The position numbers and the translations under genes were made by a program. From positions 1 through 64,000 of the forward strand of contig NZ_JACGWT010000002.1 of NCBI RefSeq assembly GCF_014137855.1: a DNA stretch of 64,000 bases, written 5' to 3'. Every line of letters starts with the position of its first letter. The stretch's first letter is position 1. The notes under the pieces were generated by a model. The model searched no databases and had not been told where the DNA came from. It saw only the letters and a list, made by a program, of their open reading frames with translations. This document shows, piece after piece, positions 8,197 through 18,559 of the stretch. Source of the DNA: Microlunatus kandeliicorticis. GTDB taxonomy: Bacteria; Actinomycetota; Actinomycetes; Propionibacteriales; Propionibacteriaceae.

Positions 8197-9102
8197 TCAG
8201 CGGATGCCGGCGGCACCGAGCCGGCGCTTGGCCTCGGCGTAGACCTCCTCCGACAGCGGACGCGACGCCGCCTCGACGTTGGCCTGCAGGTGGTCCGGGT
8301 TGAGGGTGCCGACGATGTTCGTGTGCATCCCCGGGTGGGCGTTGGTGAACCGGAGCAGGAACTGGGTCGGGGTCTCGCCGTCCTCGAGCAGCTCGTCGAG
8401 CCCGGCCTTCCGCCAGCCCTCCCAGCGGTCGCCGTCGCCCAGGCCGGTGCCGGGCTCGCCACGGGCCACGCCACCGCGGATGATCACGCCGGCGCCGGAG
8501 TCGGCCGCGGCCTGGATCAGCCGCTCGTGCTGGCGCTCGAGCGCCGAGTAGGGGATCTGGAAGGCGTCGAAGACGCCCCACTCGATGTAGGTCTCCAGGT
8601 GCGGCTCGGTCGAGGAGATGCCGATGAACCGGGTCATCCCCTGGTCCCGAATCTCCTGGAGCACCGTGACCAGGTCGTTGCTCTCGGTCTGCTCGACGCT
8701 CGGGTTGTGCAGCTGGAGCAGGTCGACGTGGTCGGTCCGCATCCGCTGCAGGCTCTCCTCGATCCCGCGGAGCAGGTTGTCCCGGGTCCACACGTGCGGG
8801 GTGTCGTCGGTCTCGTCGTCGCGGTGCACCACCGTGCACCCGCACTTGGTGGCCAGCACGTACTCGTCGCGCCGCTCGGCCAGGAACCGGCCGATGAACT
8901 CCTCGCTGCGGCCGTAGTCGTTGGCGGTGTCGACGAAGGTGATGCCGCTGTCGAGGACGGCGTGCAGGATCGTCTCGGCCTGGTCGTCGGTGACCGGCCG
9001 GCCACCCCAGATCCGCGACCCGCGGACCTCCATCGCGCCGTAGCCGAGCGTGGTCACCTCGAGCCCGGTGCGGCCGAGCGTTCGGGTGGGCAGTGCGGTC
9101 AT
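8197..9102 (-). CDS. Aldo/keto reductase
   Basis: 301 residues, ATG preceded by GGAGGAATCGCC. Catalytic residues are in place: Asp and Tyr in DTANDYGRSEEF, Lys in LATKCG, His in LLQLHNPS. TLGRTGLEVTTLGYGAMEVRG is the typical N-terminal strand. Residues VVHRDDETDDTPHVW form an insertion after the lysine strand, likely near the substrate mouth. It shares the fold with the reductase at 1909-2862 but is clearly diverged. Repeat blocks of the same family lie on both sides. Substrate unknown. Confidence 0.92.
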   Translation of the reverse strand: MTALPTRTLGRTGLEVTTLGYGAMEVRGSRIWGGRPVTDDQAETILHAVLDSGITFVDTANDYGRSEEFIGRFLAERRDEYVLATKCGCTVVHRDDETDDTPHVWTRDNLLRGIEESLQRMRTDHVDLLQLHNPSVEQTESNDLVTVLQEIRDQGMTRFIGISSTEPHLETYIEWGVFDAFQIPYSALERQHERLIQAAADSGAGVIIRGGVARGEPGTGLGDGDRWEGWRKAGLDELLEDGETPTQFLLRFTNAHPGMHTNIVGTLNPDHLQANVEAASRPLSEEVYAEAKRRLGAAGIR

Positions 9103-9160
9103 GGCGATTCCTCCGGGTCGGGAGCGGCAACGGTCCGGTGCCGATTCTTCCCCCGACGTG

Positions 9161-9205
9161 CGACAGCCCGTCGGCGCCCCCGCGGGGGGAGCCGACGGGC
9201 TGTCG
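9161..9205 (-). terminator. clpB terminator hairpin
   Basis: Perfect 15-bp inverted repeat, CGACAGCCCGTCGGC (9161-9175) and its complement (9191-9205), with a 15-nt loop that itself contains CCCCCGCGGGGG. It lies 114 nt past the clpB stop. No U-tract follows, as is usual for actinobacterial hairpin terminators. Confidence 0.75.
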
Positions 9206-9220
9206 GTCGTGCGGCCCTTC

Positions 9221-9318
9221 GACAGGCTCAGGGCCCGTGGTGGACAGAGCTCAGGCCCGTGGTGGACAGAGCTCAGGGCCCGTCGTGGGCAGAGCTCAGG
9301 GCCCGTGGTGGGTGGAGC

Positions 9319-9323
<5 letters not shown>
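9221..9323. repeat. Tandem repeat, 22-23-bp period, degenerate
   Basis: About four and a half units starting at 9221, 9243, 9265, 9288 and 9311, each built around GACAGAGCTCAGGGCCCG. The first unit reads CTTCGACAGGCTCAGG across its left border, so the array is a diverged, inverted relative of the 8084-8187 block. The final partial unit extends about 5 nt into the clpB stop region. Confidence 0.8.
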
Positions 9324-11934
<2,611 letters not shown>

Positions 11935-11954
11935 CTGACCTTCCGCCCTAGAAC

Positions 11955-11973
11955 CTGAGCCTGCTCGGCTCAA
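11955..11973 (-). promoter_or_regulatory. HAIR (HspR operator) 1 of clpB
   Basis: On the minus strand TTGAG-N9-CTCAG (one mismatch to TTGAG-N9-CTCAA), directly downstream of the -10 hexamer CATAGT (11973-11978), whose last T is the first T of the operator. The -35 TTGCTG is at 11996-12001 with a 17-nt spacer. Confidence 0.8.
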
Positions 11974-12007
11974 CTATGACGCAGCGCCGAGGCACCAGCA
12001 AGTCAGA

Positions 12008-12028
12008 GTTGAGCACACCTGACTCAAC
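12008..12028. promoter_or_regulatory. HAIR (HspR operator) 2 of clpB
   Basis: Perfect inverted repeat TTGAG (12009-12013)-N9-CTCAA (12023-12027), just upstream of the clpB -35. Its centre is 54 bp from the first site. Confidence 0.88.
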
Positions 12029-12064
12029 CTTGTCGCTCGGACGACTATTCCGGGTCCGTCGACC

Positions 12065-12898
12065 TCATCCGGCCAGCGCCGCGCGCCAGACCTCGACGTG
12101 GGCGCCCACCCAGTCGGTCGTCGCCCGCCAGTGGTCGCCGTGGCCCTCGGAGAACATCCGCCCCCACGGCTGCCGGCCCGTCCGCGCGGACTCCGCGAGC
12201 AGCGCGTACATCGCGCCGGCCCGGCGACCGAGCAGCACCGGGAGCTCCCGGCGGGCGCGGCGGCCGACCGGGTCGTCGGGGTCGGGGGCGTAGCCGTCGA
12301 CGAACGCGCGGAGCCGCTCCGCCGCCACGTCGGTCGGTGTCCCGGGCTCGTTCAGGGCGAACGCCTGCGCGGCGTAGGCGAGGTCCCACCACCGGGTGCT
12401 CGGCCCGGCGCCGTCCCAGTCGATGAAGACCCACCGGTCGGGGCCGAGTACCAGGTTCCACGGCGCCAGATCGTTGTGACAGATCAGATCGGCCGGGCCC
12501 GGCGGGGGCAGCAGCACCGGCCACTCCCCCTCCGGTGCTTGCTCCGGTCCGGGCGCCGGCGAGCTGTCGTGGATCCGCCGGACCATCGCCCCGACCCGAC
12601 GGAGCTCGCCGGTCTCCAGCGGGCCGGCGTCCATCGCGAGCACACCGGGGACGTACTCGACCACCTGCCGACCCTGCTCGTCACGACCGAGCACGGCCGG
12701 GACGTCGACGCCGGCTGCGCGGAGCGTCCGGAGATAGCGGTGCACCGCCGGGGTCTCGGGCAGCCAGGGCTTCCGGGCGGTGTCGCCGACGCGGACGACG
12801 GCGCCGACGGTCGCGTTGCCGCCGGCGAGCGGGGTCTCCCCCGGCCCGGCCGCCGCCGGCGTCCCGTCGGGCGCCCTGTCCGGCGCCTGCTCGCTCAT
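12065..12898 (-). CDS. Phosphotransferase of the APH/choline-kinase fold
   Basis: 277 residues. Kinase-fold landmarks: the catalytic loop LICHNDLAPWNLVLG (His, Asp, Asn in order) and the metal-binding strand WVFIDWDGAGPSTRWWDLA. The N-terminal lobe lacks an obvious glycine loop but has RKPWLPETPAVHRYLRTL, as in actinobacterial APH-like proteins often called phosphotransferases. It probably phosphorylates a small molecule or antibiotic; substrate not inferable. The ATG follows TAGCGT by 6 nt and has no ribosome site. It lies upstream of clpB, separated by the clpB promoter. Confidence 0.86.
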   Translation of the reverse strand: MSEQAPDRAPDGTPAAAGPGETPLAGGNATVGAVVRVGDTARKPWLPETPAVHRYLRTLRAAGVDVPAVLGRDEQGRQVVEYVPGVLAMDAGPLETGELRRVGAMVRRIHDSSPAPGPEQAPEGEWPVLLPPPGPADLICHNDLAPWNLVLGPDRWVFIDWDGAGPSTRWWDLAYAAQAFALNEPGTPTDVAAERLRAFVDGYAPDPDDPVGRRARRELPVLLGRRAGAMYALLAESARTGRQPWGRMFSEGHGDHWRATTDWVGAHVEVWRAALAG

Positions 12899-12904
12899 CC
12901 GGGC

Positions 12905-12910
12905 ACGCTA
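12905..12910 (-). promoter_or_regulatory. -10 element, leaderless APH-fold gene
   Basis: Minus-strand TAGCGT, then GCCCGG, then ATG 12898. Confidence 0.6.
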
Positions 12911-12986
12911 TCCAGTCGGTCCGGGGACGCCGCGACGCGCACCGGGGATCCGGTGCGCGTCGGGCGGAGGACGACGGGTCGAGCGC

Positions 12987-14039
12987 TCAGACTTGCTTGT
13001 AGTGCGCGATCCAGTCGATCGAGATGTTCGAGCTGGTCGGGGTGGCCGAGGACAGGCACTCACCGGTCGACCGGGCGCAGTCCTTGACGCCGGCCTGGAC
13101 ACCCAGCCACATCGGCACCTTCGGGGTGTTCTCGGTCTGCACCGTGCCCCAGACGCGGCCGTCGATGGTGTAGTCGATCTGGTTGGCGCCGATGATCACG
13201 CCGTAGGTGTGCCACTGGGTCATGTCGACCTTGGTCAACCAGCGCTGGATCTGGAAGTTCTGCTGGGCGCTCCCGTAGTGCAGGGTGGCCATGATCGACG
13301 GCCCGCCGAAGGTGCCCTCGGCGAAGTCGACCTCGGGCGGCCAGGCACCGCCGTGCGGGTAGAGCAGGAAGGCGTAGCCGACGCCGTAGGCGCGGTCGAA
13401 CTTGGCCTTGATCACCCACTTGCCGCCGACCGCGCTGAACCCGCGGTCGCTCGACATGCCCGCCGAGCTCCACTGTCCGTTGGCGAAGTGGGTGTTGAGC
13501 TGGAAGATCCCGTCGGTCGGGTTGGTCGGGTTGAGGGTGACGGCGGCGTTGGTGGCGTCGTAGGAGGAGACGGTGCCGGTCGGGGTCCCACCGAAGTACC
13601 GACCCCAGGTCTTGACGTTGAGCGGTCCGTTGAAGTTGTCGACGAAGTCGGCGGTCCAGCCGGGCACGCTGGTCGGCGCGGTCGGCTGGTAGGTGCGGGC
13701 CGCGCTGAACATCGAGGTGACGGCGGCCAGCGAGGTGGTGGTCGAGCCGGCGGCGGTCCCGCTGGTCGGGCTGCTGCTCGAGGTGGCCGTGGCGCTGGGG
13801 CTGGTCGAGGTGGCGGGAGCGGTCGGGCTGGTCGAGGTGGCCGGGGCGGTCGGGCTGGACGAGGGGGTCGGGGCGGCGGTGCTGCTCGCCGAGGCGGTGG
13901 CGCTGGGGCTCGCGGTCGGGGTGGTGACCGGGGTGGTGTCGTCGGCGTGGGCGGCGACGGGGCCGACCCCGGCGAGGACGGCGGCGGGAACGACGGCGGT
14001 GGCGGCCAGGGCCAGCAGGCGACGGGTCGTGGTGATCAT
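12987..14039 (-). CDS. Secreted glycoside hydrolase family 16 protein
   Basis: 350 residues from ATG 14039 (MITTTRRLL..). A signal peptide ends near VAAHAD. Residues ~30-105 are a Thr/Ser/Pro linker with two exact 9-residue repeats (TSTSPTAPA) encoded by a 27-bp duplication at 13801-13854. The rest is a GH16 jelly roll with the catalytic motif E-V-D-F-A-E in PPEVDFAEGTFG, which supplies nucleophile and acid/base. YTIDGRVWGTVQTENTPKVPMWL is the typical strand after it. GH16 enzymes cleave beta-1,3, beta-1,4 or galactan polymers; the specificity loop is not diagnostic here. It is divergent from cardiolipin synthase. Confidence 0.88.
   Translation of the reverse strand: MITTTRRLLALAATAVVPAAVLAGVGPVAAHADDTTPVTTPTASPSATASASSTAAPTPSSSPTAPATSTSPTAPATSTSPSATATSSSSPTSGTAAGSTTTSLAAVTSMFSAARTYQPTAPTSVPGWTADFVDNFNGPLNVKTWGRYFGGTPTGTVSSYDATNAAVTLNPTNPTDGIFQLNTHFANGQWSSAGMSSDRGFSAVGGKWVIKAKFDRAYGVGYAFLLYPHGGAWPPEVDFAEGTFGGPSIMATLHYGSAQQNFQIQRWLTKVDMTQWHTYGVIIGANQIDYTIDGRVWGTVQTENTPKVPMWLGVQAGVKDCARSTGECLSSATPTSSNISIDWIAHYKQV
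13801..13854. repeat. In-frame 27-bp duplication in the GH16 linker
   Basis: Two 27-bp units differing at two bases, each encoding the nine residues TSTSPTAPA in the Ser/Thr/Pro linker, with a third partial copy after 13855. This is slippage-prone sequence that can change linker length. Confidence 0.8.
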
Positions 14040-14167
14040 GATGTGGAGGACTCCGTGATCGCGGTGGATGGTGGTGAGGTGGTCTTCGCCCCCGCGAATC
14101 GGGCCGGTCCTCCCCGGGCCGGTGATCCCATCGTGCCCAGCCGTCCAGGGCCCGGCCAGAGCCACGA

Positions 14168-14227
14168 GTGCACGACACCAGGCATTCCGTGCAGCAGTTC
14201 GTGCACGACGGCCGGACGATCCGTGCA
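14168..14227. promoter_or_regulatory. Phased GTGCA cluster between GH16 gene and cls
   Basis: GTGCA occurs at 14168, 14189, 14201 and 14223, spaced 21, 12 and 22 bp, close to whole helical turns. One copy is a perfect palindrome TCGTGCACGA (14199-14208). The cluster lies in the divergent promoter region, so it could serve either gene. The regulator is unknown. Confidence 0.4.
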
Positions 14228-14296
14228 CTCCGCCGGGATGGGAGAATGGCGGTTCGTCCGCAGCAGGACCGGCACCGGCCGGGAGGGGAGTACGAC

Positions 14297-15763
14297 GTGA
14301 CATTCGACCCCGGCACGGTCGTCACCACCGTGCTGCTGGTCGTCGAGTACGCGGTGAAGATCGTGGCCATCGGGACGGTTCCCGCGAACCGCCGGCCGAG
14401 CTCGGGGCAGGCCTGGCTGCTGTTGATCTTGTTCCTGCCGGTGGTCGGGCTACCGCTGTTCCTGCTGATCGGGTCGCCGTACGTGCACGGGCGCCGGCAC
14501 CGCCTGCAGGGCGAGGCGAACAAGGCGATCGAGGCCTACACGGTGAGCGAGCCGCTGCTGCCGGCCACCGTCCCGTCGACGGCGAGCGCGGGCACCCTGG
14601 TCCGGCTGAACCGGCAGCTGACCTCGATGCCCTGCGTGCTCGGCAACAGCGAGGGCCTGCACGGCGACTACGAGGACTCGATCGCCGCGATCACGGCGGC
14701 GATCCGGGCCGCTCGGCGCTATGTGCACCTGGAGATCTACATCCTGGCCCTCGACCCGACCACCGCCCCGCTGTTCGAGGCGATGGCCGACGCGGTCGAC
14801 CGCGGGGTGAAGGTGCGAGTGCTCTACGACCACCTCGGCTCGCGCAAGTACCCGGGCTACCACGCGATGAACGACCGGCTGACCCGCGACGGCGTGCACT
14901 GGTACCGGATGATGCCGATCGACCTGCTCCGGCGCCGCTGGCGCCGGCCCGACCTGCGCAACCACCGCAAGCTGGTGGTGATCGACGGCATCCGGGCGTT
15001 CATGGGCAGTCAGAACATGATCGACTCCAGCTATCTCAGTCGGCGCAACCTGAGGATCAGTCGGCACTGGGTCGATCTCAACATCGAGCTGAGCGGCGAG
15101 ATCGTCCGGTCCCTCGACGCCGTCTTCGCGACCGACTGGTACGCCGAGTCGGGCCAGCGTCCCGACGACATCGGGCTCGAGCTCGAGACCGGGTCGAGCG
15201 ACCACGACGGCCGGACCGCCTTCCAGCTGGTGCCGTCCGGGCCAGGCTTCCCCACCGAGCCGAACCTGCGGCTGTTCGCCTCGCTGATCTACCTGGCCCA
15301 GGACAACATCCAGATCGTCAGCCCCTACTTCGTGCCCGACGAGTCGCTGATGGCCGCCATCACCACCGCCGCCTACCGCGGCGTCCGGGTGGACCTCTAC
15401 GTCTCGGAGAAGGCCGACCAGTTCATGGTCCACCACGCGCAGCGGTCCTTCTACCACGCTCTGCTCGAGTCGGGGGTGCGGATCCACTGCTACCCGGCGC
15501 CGGACGTGCTGCACACCAAGCTGGTCACCGTCGACGACCGGATCGGGCTGATCGGGTCGAGCAACATGGACATGCGCTCGTTCGCGCTCGACTACGAGAT
15601 CATGCTGCTGGCCCTCGACCCGGAGGTGGCCGCGGACCTCAACCGGATCGTCGAGCGCTACCGCCAGCGGTGCTTCGAGCTCGACCTGGAGACCTGGAAG
15701 ACCCGGCCGCGGCTCGAGCGCTACCTCGACAACGCGCTCCGGCTCACCGCGGCCGTCCAGTGA
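14297..15763 (+). CDS. cls: Cardiolipin synthase (phospholipase D type)
   Basis: Membrane enzyme joining phosphatidyl groups to make cardiolipin. 488 residues from GTG 14297, preceded by GGGAGGGG; a longer frame to 14168 has no support. Two N-terminal transmembrane helices (TVVTTVLLVVEYAVKIV and AWLLLILFLPVVGLPLFLLIG) precede two PLD halves. The HKD motifs are NHRKLVVIDG..GSQN and HTKLVTVDDR..GSSN, both complete. Length and layout match bacterial ClsA. Its last 20 bases overlap the convergent gene at 15744. Confidence 0.95.
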   Translation: MTFDPGTVVTTVLLVVEYAVKIVAIGTVPANRRPSSGQAWLLLILFLPVVGLPLFLLIGSPYVHGRRHRLQGEANKAIEAYTVSEPLLPATVPSTASAGTLVRLNRQLTSMPCVLGNSEGLHGDYEDSIAAITAAIRAARRYVHLEIYILALDPTTAPLFEAMADAVDRGVKVRVLYDHLGSRKYPGYHAMNDRLTRDGVHWYRMMPIDLLRRRWRRPDLRNHRKLVVIDGIRAFMGSQNMIDSSYLSRRNLRISRHWVDLNIELSGEIVRSLDAVFATDWYAESGQRPDDIGLELETGSSDHDGRTAFQLVPSGPGFPTEPNLRLFASLIYLAQDNIQIVSPYFVPDESLMAAITTAAYRGVRVDLYVSEKADQFMVHHAQRSFYHALLESGVRIHCYPAPDVLHTKLVTVDDRIGLIGSSNMDMRSFALDYEIMLLALDPEVAADLNRIVERYRQRCFELDLETWKTRPRLERYLDNALRLTAAVQ

Positions 15764-16304
15764 CCGACGCCGGCCCCACGCGTGGCCGCGCGTTCCGCAG
15801 CCGGATGCCGCTGAACCGCAGGCTGCTCGCGATCACCGCCTCCCACCAGCTCCACAGTTCGGTCACCACCCGCAACTGGATGCCGGCGTCGGCGTGCGCG
15901 GCCACCAGGTCCCCGACCGGGCGCGGCGGGCCGAGCGGCGTCACCCGGTGGTCGGCGACCATCGCGCTCGGCGGTGTGCCGTGCGGGACGAAGTCGGCGG
16001 CGTCGAAGGCGTAGGCCCACAGCTCGACCCGACGGAAGGCCTCCAGCCACCCGTACTCGATCACGTGCACCCGGCGCGCGCCCGGCCCGAGCAGCCGGTC
16101 CGCGTCGACGGCGGTGGTCTGCGGCCCGACCCAGGCCATCGCCCGTGGGCACTGGCGCGGGAACCAGTAGGACGGGACGTTCTCGCCGTCCACCGCCCAG
16201 ACCCACGGGTCCGGCACCTGTGCGGTGCGCGCGACATGCGGCGCGAACGTCCGGATCGTCGGGTCCTCCGAGAAGTGCAGCACGGTGCCGGGGTCGGGTC
16301 GCAC
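15744..16304 (-). CDS. DUF6886-like hypothetical protein
   Basis: 186 residues from GTG 16304. The start RPDPGTVLHFSEDPTIRTFAPHVA, followed by VWAVDGENVPSYWFPRQCPRAMAW and HVIEYGWLEAFR, matches a small uncharacterised family in bacteria. A C-terminal helix (GDLVAAHADAGIQLRVVTELWSWWEAV) is rich in tryptophan. No transmembrane segment and no catalytic motif known to me. It overlaps the end of cls by 20 nt. TACCGT lies 6 nt before the GTG. Confidence 0.75.
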   Translation of the reverse strand: MRPDPGTVLHFSEDPTIRTFAPHVARTAQVPDPWVWAVDGENVPSYWFPRQCPRAMAWVGPQTTAVDADRLLGPGARRVHVIEYGWLEAFRRVELWAYAFDAADFVPHGTPPSAMVADHRVTPLGPPRPVGDLVAAHADAGIQLRVVTELWSWWEAVIASSLRFSGIRLRNARPRVGPASVTGRPR

Positions 16305-16310
16305 GTCATC

Positions 16311-16316
16311 ACGGTA
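16311..16316 (-). promoter_or_regulatory. -10 element, leaderless DUF6886-like gene
   Basis: Minus-strand TACCGT, then GATGAC, then GTG 16304. Confidence 0.55.
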
Positions 16317-16362
16317 GGGCGCCCACGATCCCGCACGGCATCCACGTCGAGTCAGCCTGGTC

Positions 16363-16391
16363 TGGTCAGGTTGGTCAACCACGCGTACGAT
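16363..16391 (+). promoter_or_regulatory. Toxin-antitoxin promoter with embedded operator
   Basis: TGGTCA (16363-16368) and TACGAT (16386-16391) are spaced 17 bp. Between them sits the palindrome GGTTGGTCAACC (16369-16380). The -10 is 6 nt from the antitoxin GTG, so the transcript should be leaderless. Antitoxins of the Phd type usually repress their own promoter, and this palindrome is the obvious candidate site. Confidence 0.6.
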
Positions 16392-16397
16392 CGACCC

Positions 16398-16619
16398 GTG
16401 ACCCAGGTGAACGTCCAGGAGGCGAAGACCCACCTCAGCGACCTGCTCGCGCGCGTCGAACGGGGCGAGGACGTGGTCATCGCCCGCGCCGGGCGGCCGA
16501 TCGCCCGGCTGGTTGGCTGGGAAGGACCCGCGCCGCGGACCTTCGGCGGGTTGCCGCTCGACGTCCCCGACGACTTCGACCAGGCGCTGCCCGAGGAGGA
16601 GCTCCGAGGGTGGGAGTGA
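16398..16619 (+). CDS. Phd/YefM-type antitoxin
   Basis: 73 residues, GTG start. TQVNVQEAKTHLSDLLARVERGEDVVIARAGRPIARLV is the full Phd/YefM DNA-binding N-domain; the tail ([21 protein letters not shown]) is acidic and should wrap the toxin. It neutralises the PIN-domain RNase encoded next and probably represses the pair with it. The toxin GTG overlaps this stop codon (GTGA), coupling translation. The GTG at 16398, 6 nt after TACGAT, fixes the start; a much longer upstream frame is not real. Confidence 0.93.
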   Translation: MTQVNVQEAKTHLSDLLARVERGEDVVIARAGRPIARLVGWEGPAPRTFGGLPLDVPDDFDQALPEEELRGWE

Positions 16620-17005
16620 GGTACCTGCTCGACACCCACGTCCTGCTCTGGTTGCTCGGAACGGTGGACCGGGTGCCGGCCGAGGTGCGGGGCCGGCTGG
16701 CCGACCGGCGCAACGAGCTGCTGGTGTCGGCCGCCTCGGCGCTGGAGATCACCACCAAGGTGCGGATCGGCAAGCTCGACGCCCCGGGCCTGCCCGAGGT
16801 GCTGGCCGCGGAGACCGCACGGATCGGTGCGACCGTCCTGTCGATCAGCCTCGCGCACGCCGGCCTGGCCGGCTCACTGCGCTGGACGCACCGCGACCCG
16901 TTCGACCGGCTGCTGGTGGCGCAGGCGCGGCTCGAGCACGCGACGCTGGTCACCGTCGACGACGCCGTCCGCGAGCTGCCCGATCTCCCGTTGCTGTCCT
17001 GGTGA
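16616..17005 (+). CDS. PIN-domain toxin (VapC family)
   Basis: 129 residues, GTG start overlapping the antitoxin stop by 4 nt. Acidic metal ligands of PIN nucleases are at [28 protein letters not shown] and LVTVDDAV. VapC toxins are magnesium-dependent RNases that stop translation by cutting tRNA or rRNA. The W of VLLWLL and the DPFDR block are typical of the subfamily paired with Phd-type antitoxins. Module length and order are normal, so it is probably active. Confidence 0.93.
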   Translation: MRYLLDTHVLLWLLGTVDRVPAEVRGRLADRRNELLVSAASALEITTKVRIGKLDAPGLPEVLAAETARIGATVLSISLAHAGLAGSLRWTHRDPFDRLLVAQARLEHATLVTVDDAVRELPDLPLLSW

Positions 17006-17108
17006 CCGCTCGGCGTCGCGTCTCGAGAGCGCGCCGGATCCACTGTGGGCTGTCTGTGAATCGCGTCCGCGGGTGGCTCCGGACTCGCTCCGCGCCTCGG
17101 GACGAGCG

Positions 17109-17114
17109 CAGAAT
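17109..17114 (+). promoter_or_regulatory. Possible -10 of the DUF929-VKOR operon
   Basis: CAGAAT, then CGATCC, then GTG 17121. It fits the 6-nt leaderless geometry but has one mismatch to TANNNT. Confidence 0.35.
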
Positions 17115-17120
17115 CGATCC

Positions 17121-18053
17121 GTGAGTCCCACGACGAAGCGCCGTCCGGTCCCCCCACCCACGAGCGCGGCGGCCCGATCGGCGAAGACCGCGACCGGGAG
17201 CAAGGGCCCGGCCGGCTCCGCGCGGGCGCGGTTGGCCGCCCAGCAGGCCGAGGCCGAGCGCCGCCGCCGACGGCTCACCCTGGTGATCGTCCCGCTGGCC
17301 GTGGTGCTGGTCGCGGTGGCGACGCTGATCGTGGTCCGGCTGACCAGCAACGGCAGCGGCGACCAGAGCGTCGGGGGCGCCGACGTCATCGGCAAGGTGA
17401 CCTCGGTCCCGGCCTCGACGCTGGACCAGGTCGGCGCGGGTGTGGTCACCGCCGCGCCGCGGTCGCTCAACGCGCCGGCGCTGACCGCCGACGGGAAGCC
17501 CAAGGTGCTCTACGTCGGCGCCGAGTACTGCCCCTACTGCGCGGCCGAGCGGTGGGCGATGGTGGTGGCGCTGTCGCGGTTCGGCACCTTCAGCAACCTC
17601 GGTCAGACCCGGTCGTCCTCGACCGACATCTACCCGAGCACGGCGACGCTGACCTTCCACGGCGCGAGCTACCGCAGCGACGTGATCTCGTTCACCGGCA
17701 CCGAGATCGAGGACGGCGAGGGCAAACCGCTCGACAACCTCACCGCCGAGGACCAGAAGCTCTTCGACACCTACGACGCGCCGCCCTACACCAGCAGCGC
17801 CGGCGGCATCCCGTTCGTCGACATCGGCGGCAAGTACGCGGTCTACTCGGCCACCTACGACCCGCAGATCCTGCAGGGCAAGACCCACCAGCAGATCGCC
17901 GACGCACTGGCCGATCCGAGCTCGCCGATCGCCAAGTCCGTCGACGGGGCCGCCAACGCGATCACCGCCGCGATCTGCGCCACCACCGGCAACAAGCCCA
18001 CCGCCGTCTGCACCTCGTCCGGCGTGCAGGCCGCCGCGAAGACGCTGCAGTGA
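17121..18053 (+). CDS. DUF929 thioredoxin-like membrane-anchored protein
   Basis: 310 residues, GTG start. A basic N-terminus and one transmembrane helix (about residues 48-72, [21 protein letters not shown]) anchor a thioredoxin-fold domain outside the cell. The redox centre is C137-P-Y-C140 in [15 protein letters not shown], and [12 protein letters not shown] supplies the cis-proline loop. Two further cysteines near the C-terminus (AAICATTG and AVCTSSG) may form a structural disulfide. VKOR follows with a 4-nt overlap, so this protein is probably its DsbA-like partner that oxidises secreted proteins. The start is chosen where the basic n-region begins. Confidence 0.88.
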   Translation: MSPTTKRRPVPPPTSAAARSAKTATGSKGPAGSARARLAAQQAEAERRRRRLTLVIVPLAVVLVAVATLIVVRLTSNGSGDQSVGGADVIGKVTSVPASTLDQVGAGVVTAAPRSLNAPALTADGKPKVLYVGAEYCPYCAAERWAMVVALSRFGTFSNLGQTRSSSTDIYPSTATLTFHGASYRSDVISFTGTEIEDGEGKPLDNLTAEDQKLFDTYDAPPYTSSAGGIPFVDIGGKYAVYSATYDPQILQGKTHQQIADALADPSSPIAKSVDGAANAITAAICATTGNKPTAVCTSSGVQAAAKTLQ

Positions 18054-18538
18054 GCACCCGGACGAGCGCGACCACCGGAGCCGCGGTCGCGCGCGACGGG
18101 TCGGCGGCCCGCCGTTGGCTCACGGCGCCGTTCCTGCTCTCGGTGGTCGGCCTGGCCATCTCGGTCTACCTGACCGTCGAGCACTTCACCACGCCGGCGA
18201 TCCTGGCCTGCCCCGAGGGCGCCACGGTCAACTGCGCCAAGGTGACGTCGAGCCCCTACGCGACGCTGTTCGGCGTCCCGGTCGCGGTGCTCGGGCTGGT
18301 CTTCTTCGTGGCCATGACCGCGCTCACCGTCCCCGCCGCCTGGCGGGTGCCGGCGCTCACCTGGGTCCGGGTCGGTGCCTGCGCCGTCGGCGTGGTGATG
18401 GTGCTCTATCTGGTCTGGGTCGAACTCTTCCGGGTCAACGCGATCTGCCTGTGGTGCACCGGGGTGCACGTGGTGACCGTCGCCCTGCTGGTCGCGGTGC
18501 TGTGGCGGATGACCAGCCGCCCCGTCGACCAGGACTGA
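18050..18538 (+). CDS. Vitamin K epoxide reductase family protein (VKOR)
   Basis: 162 residues, GTG overlapping the DUF929 stop (GTGA). Four or five transmembrane helices. The four catalytic cysteines are present: C54 and C62 ([12 protein letters not shown]) as the shuttle pair, and C133-L-W-C136 as the quinone-facing active site. Bacterial VKOR reoxidises a DsbA-like thioredoxin by passing electrons to menaquinone. With the CPYC protein encoded just upstream, this forms a complete two-gene disulfide-forming module. Confidence 0.93.
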   Translation: MSTRTSATTGAAVARDGSAARRWLTAPFLLSVVGLAISVYLTVEHFTTPAILACPEGATVNCAKVTSSPYATLFGVPVAVLGLVFFVAMTALTVPAAWRVPALTWVRVGACAVGVVMVLYLVWVELFRVNAICLWCTGVHVVTVALLVAVLWRMTSRPVDQD

Positions 18539-18559
18539 CCCGGCCGGCACACCGCGGAC

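Noticed and set aside
12987-14303. Longer GH16 start at 14303
   Set aside because: The extra 88 residues precede a clear signal peptide at ATG 14039 and cover the divergent promoter.
16398-18538. Genomic island starting at the toxin-antitoxin pair
   Set aside because: Base and codon use match neighbours, no integrase, direct repeats or tRNA are visible.
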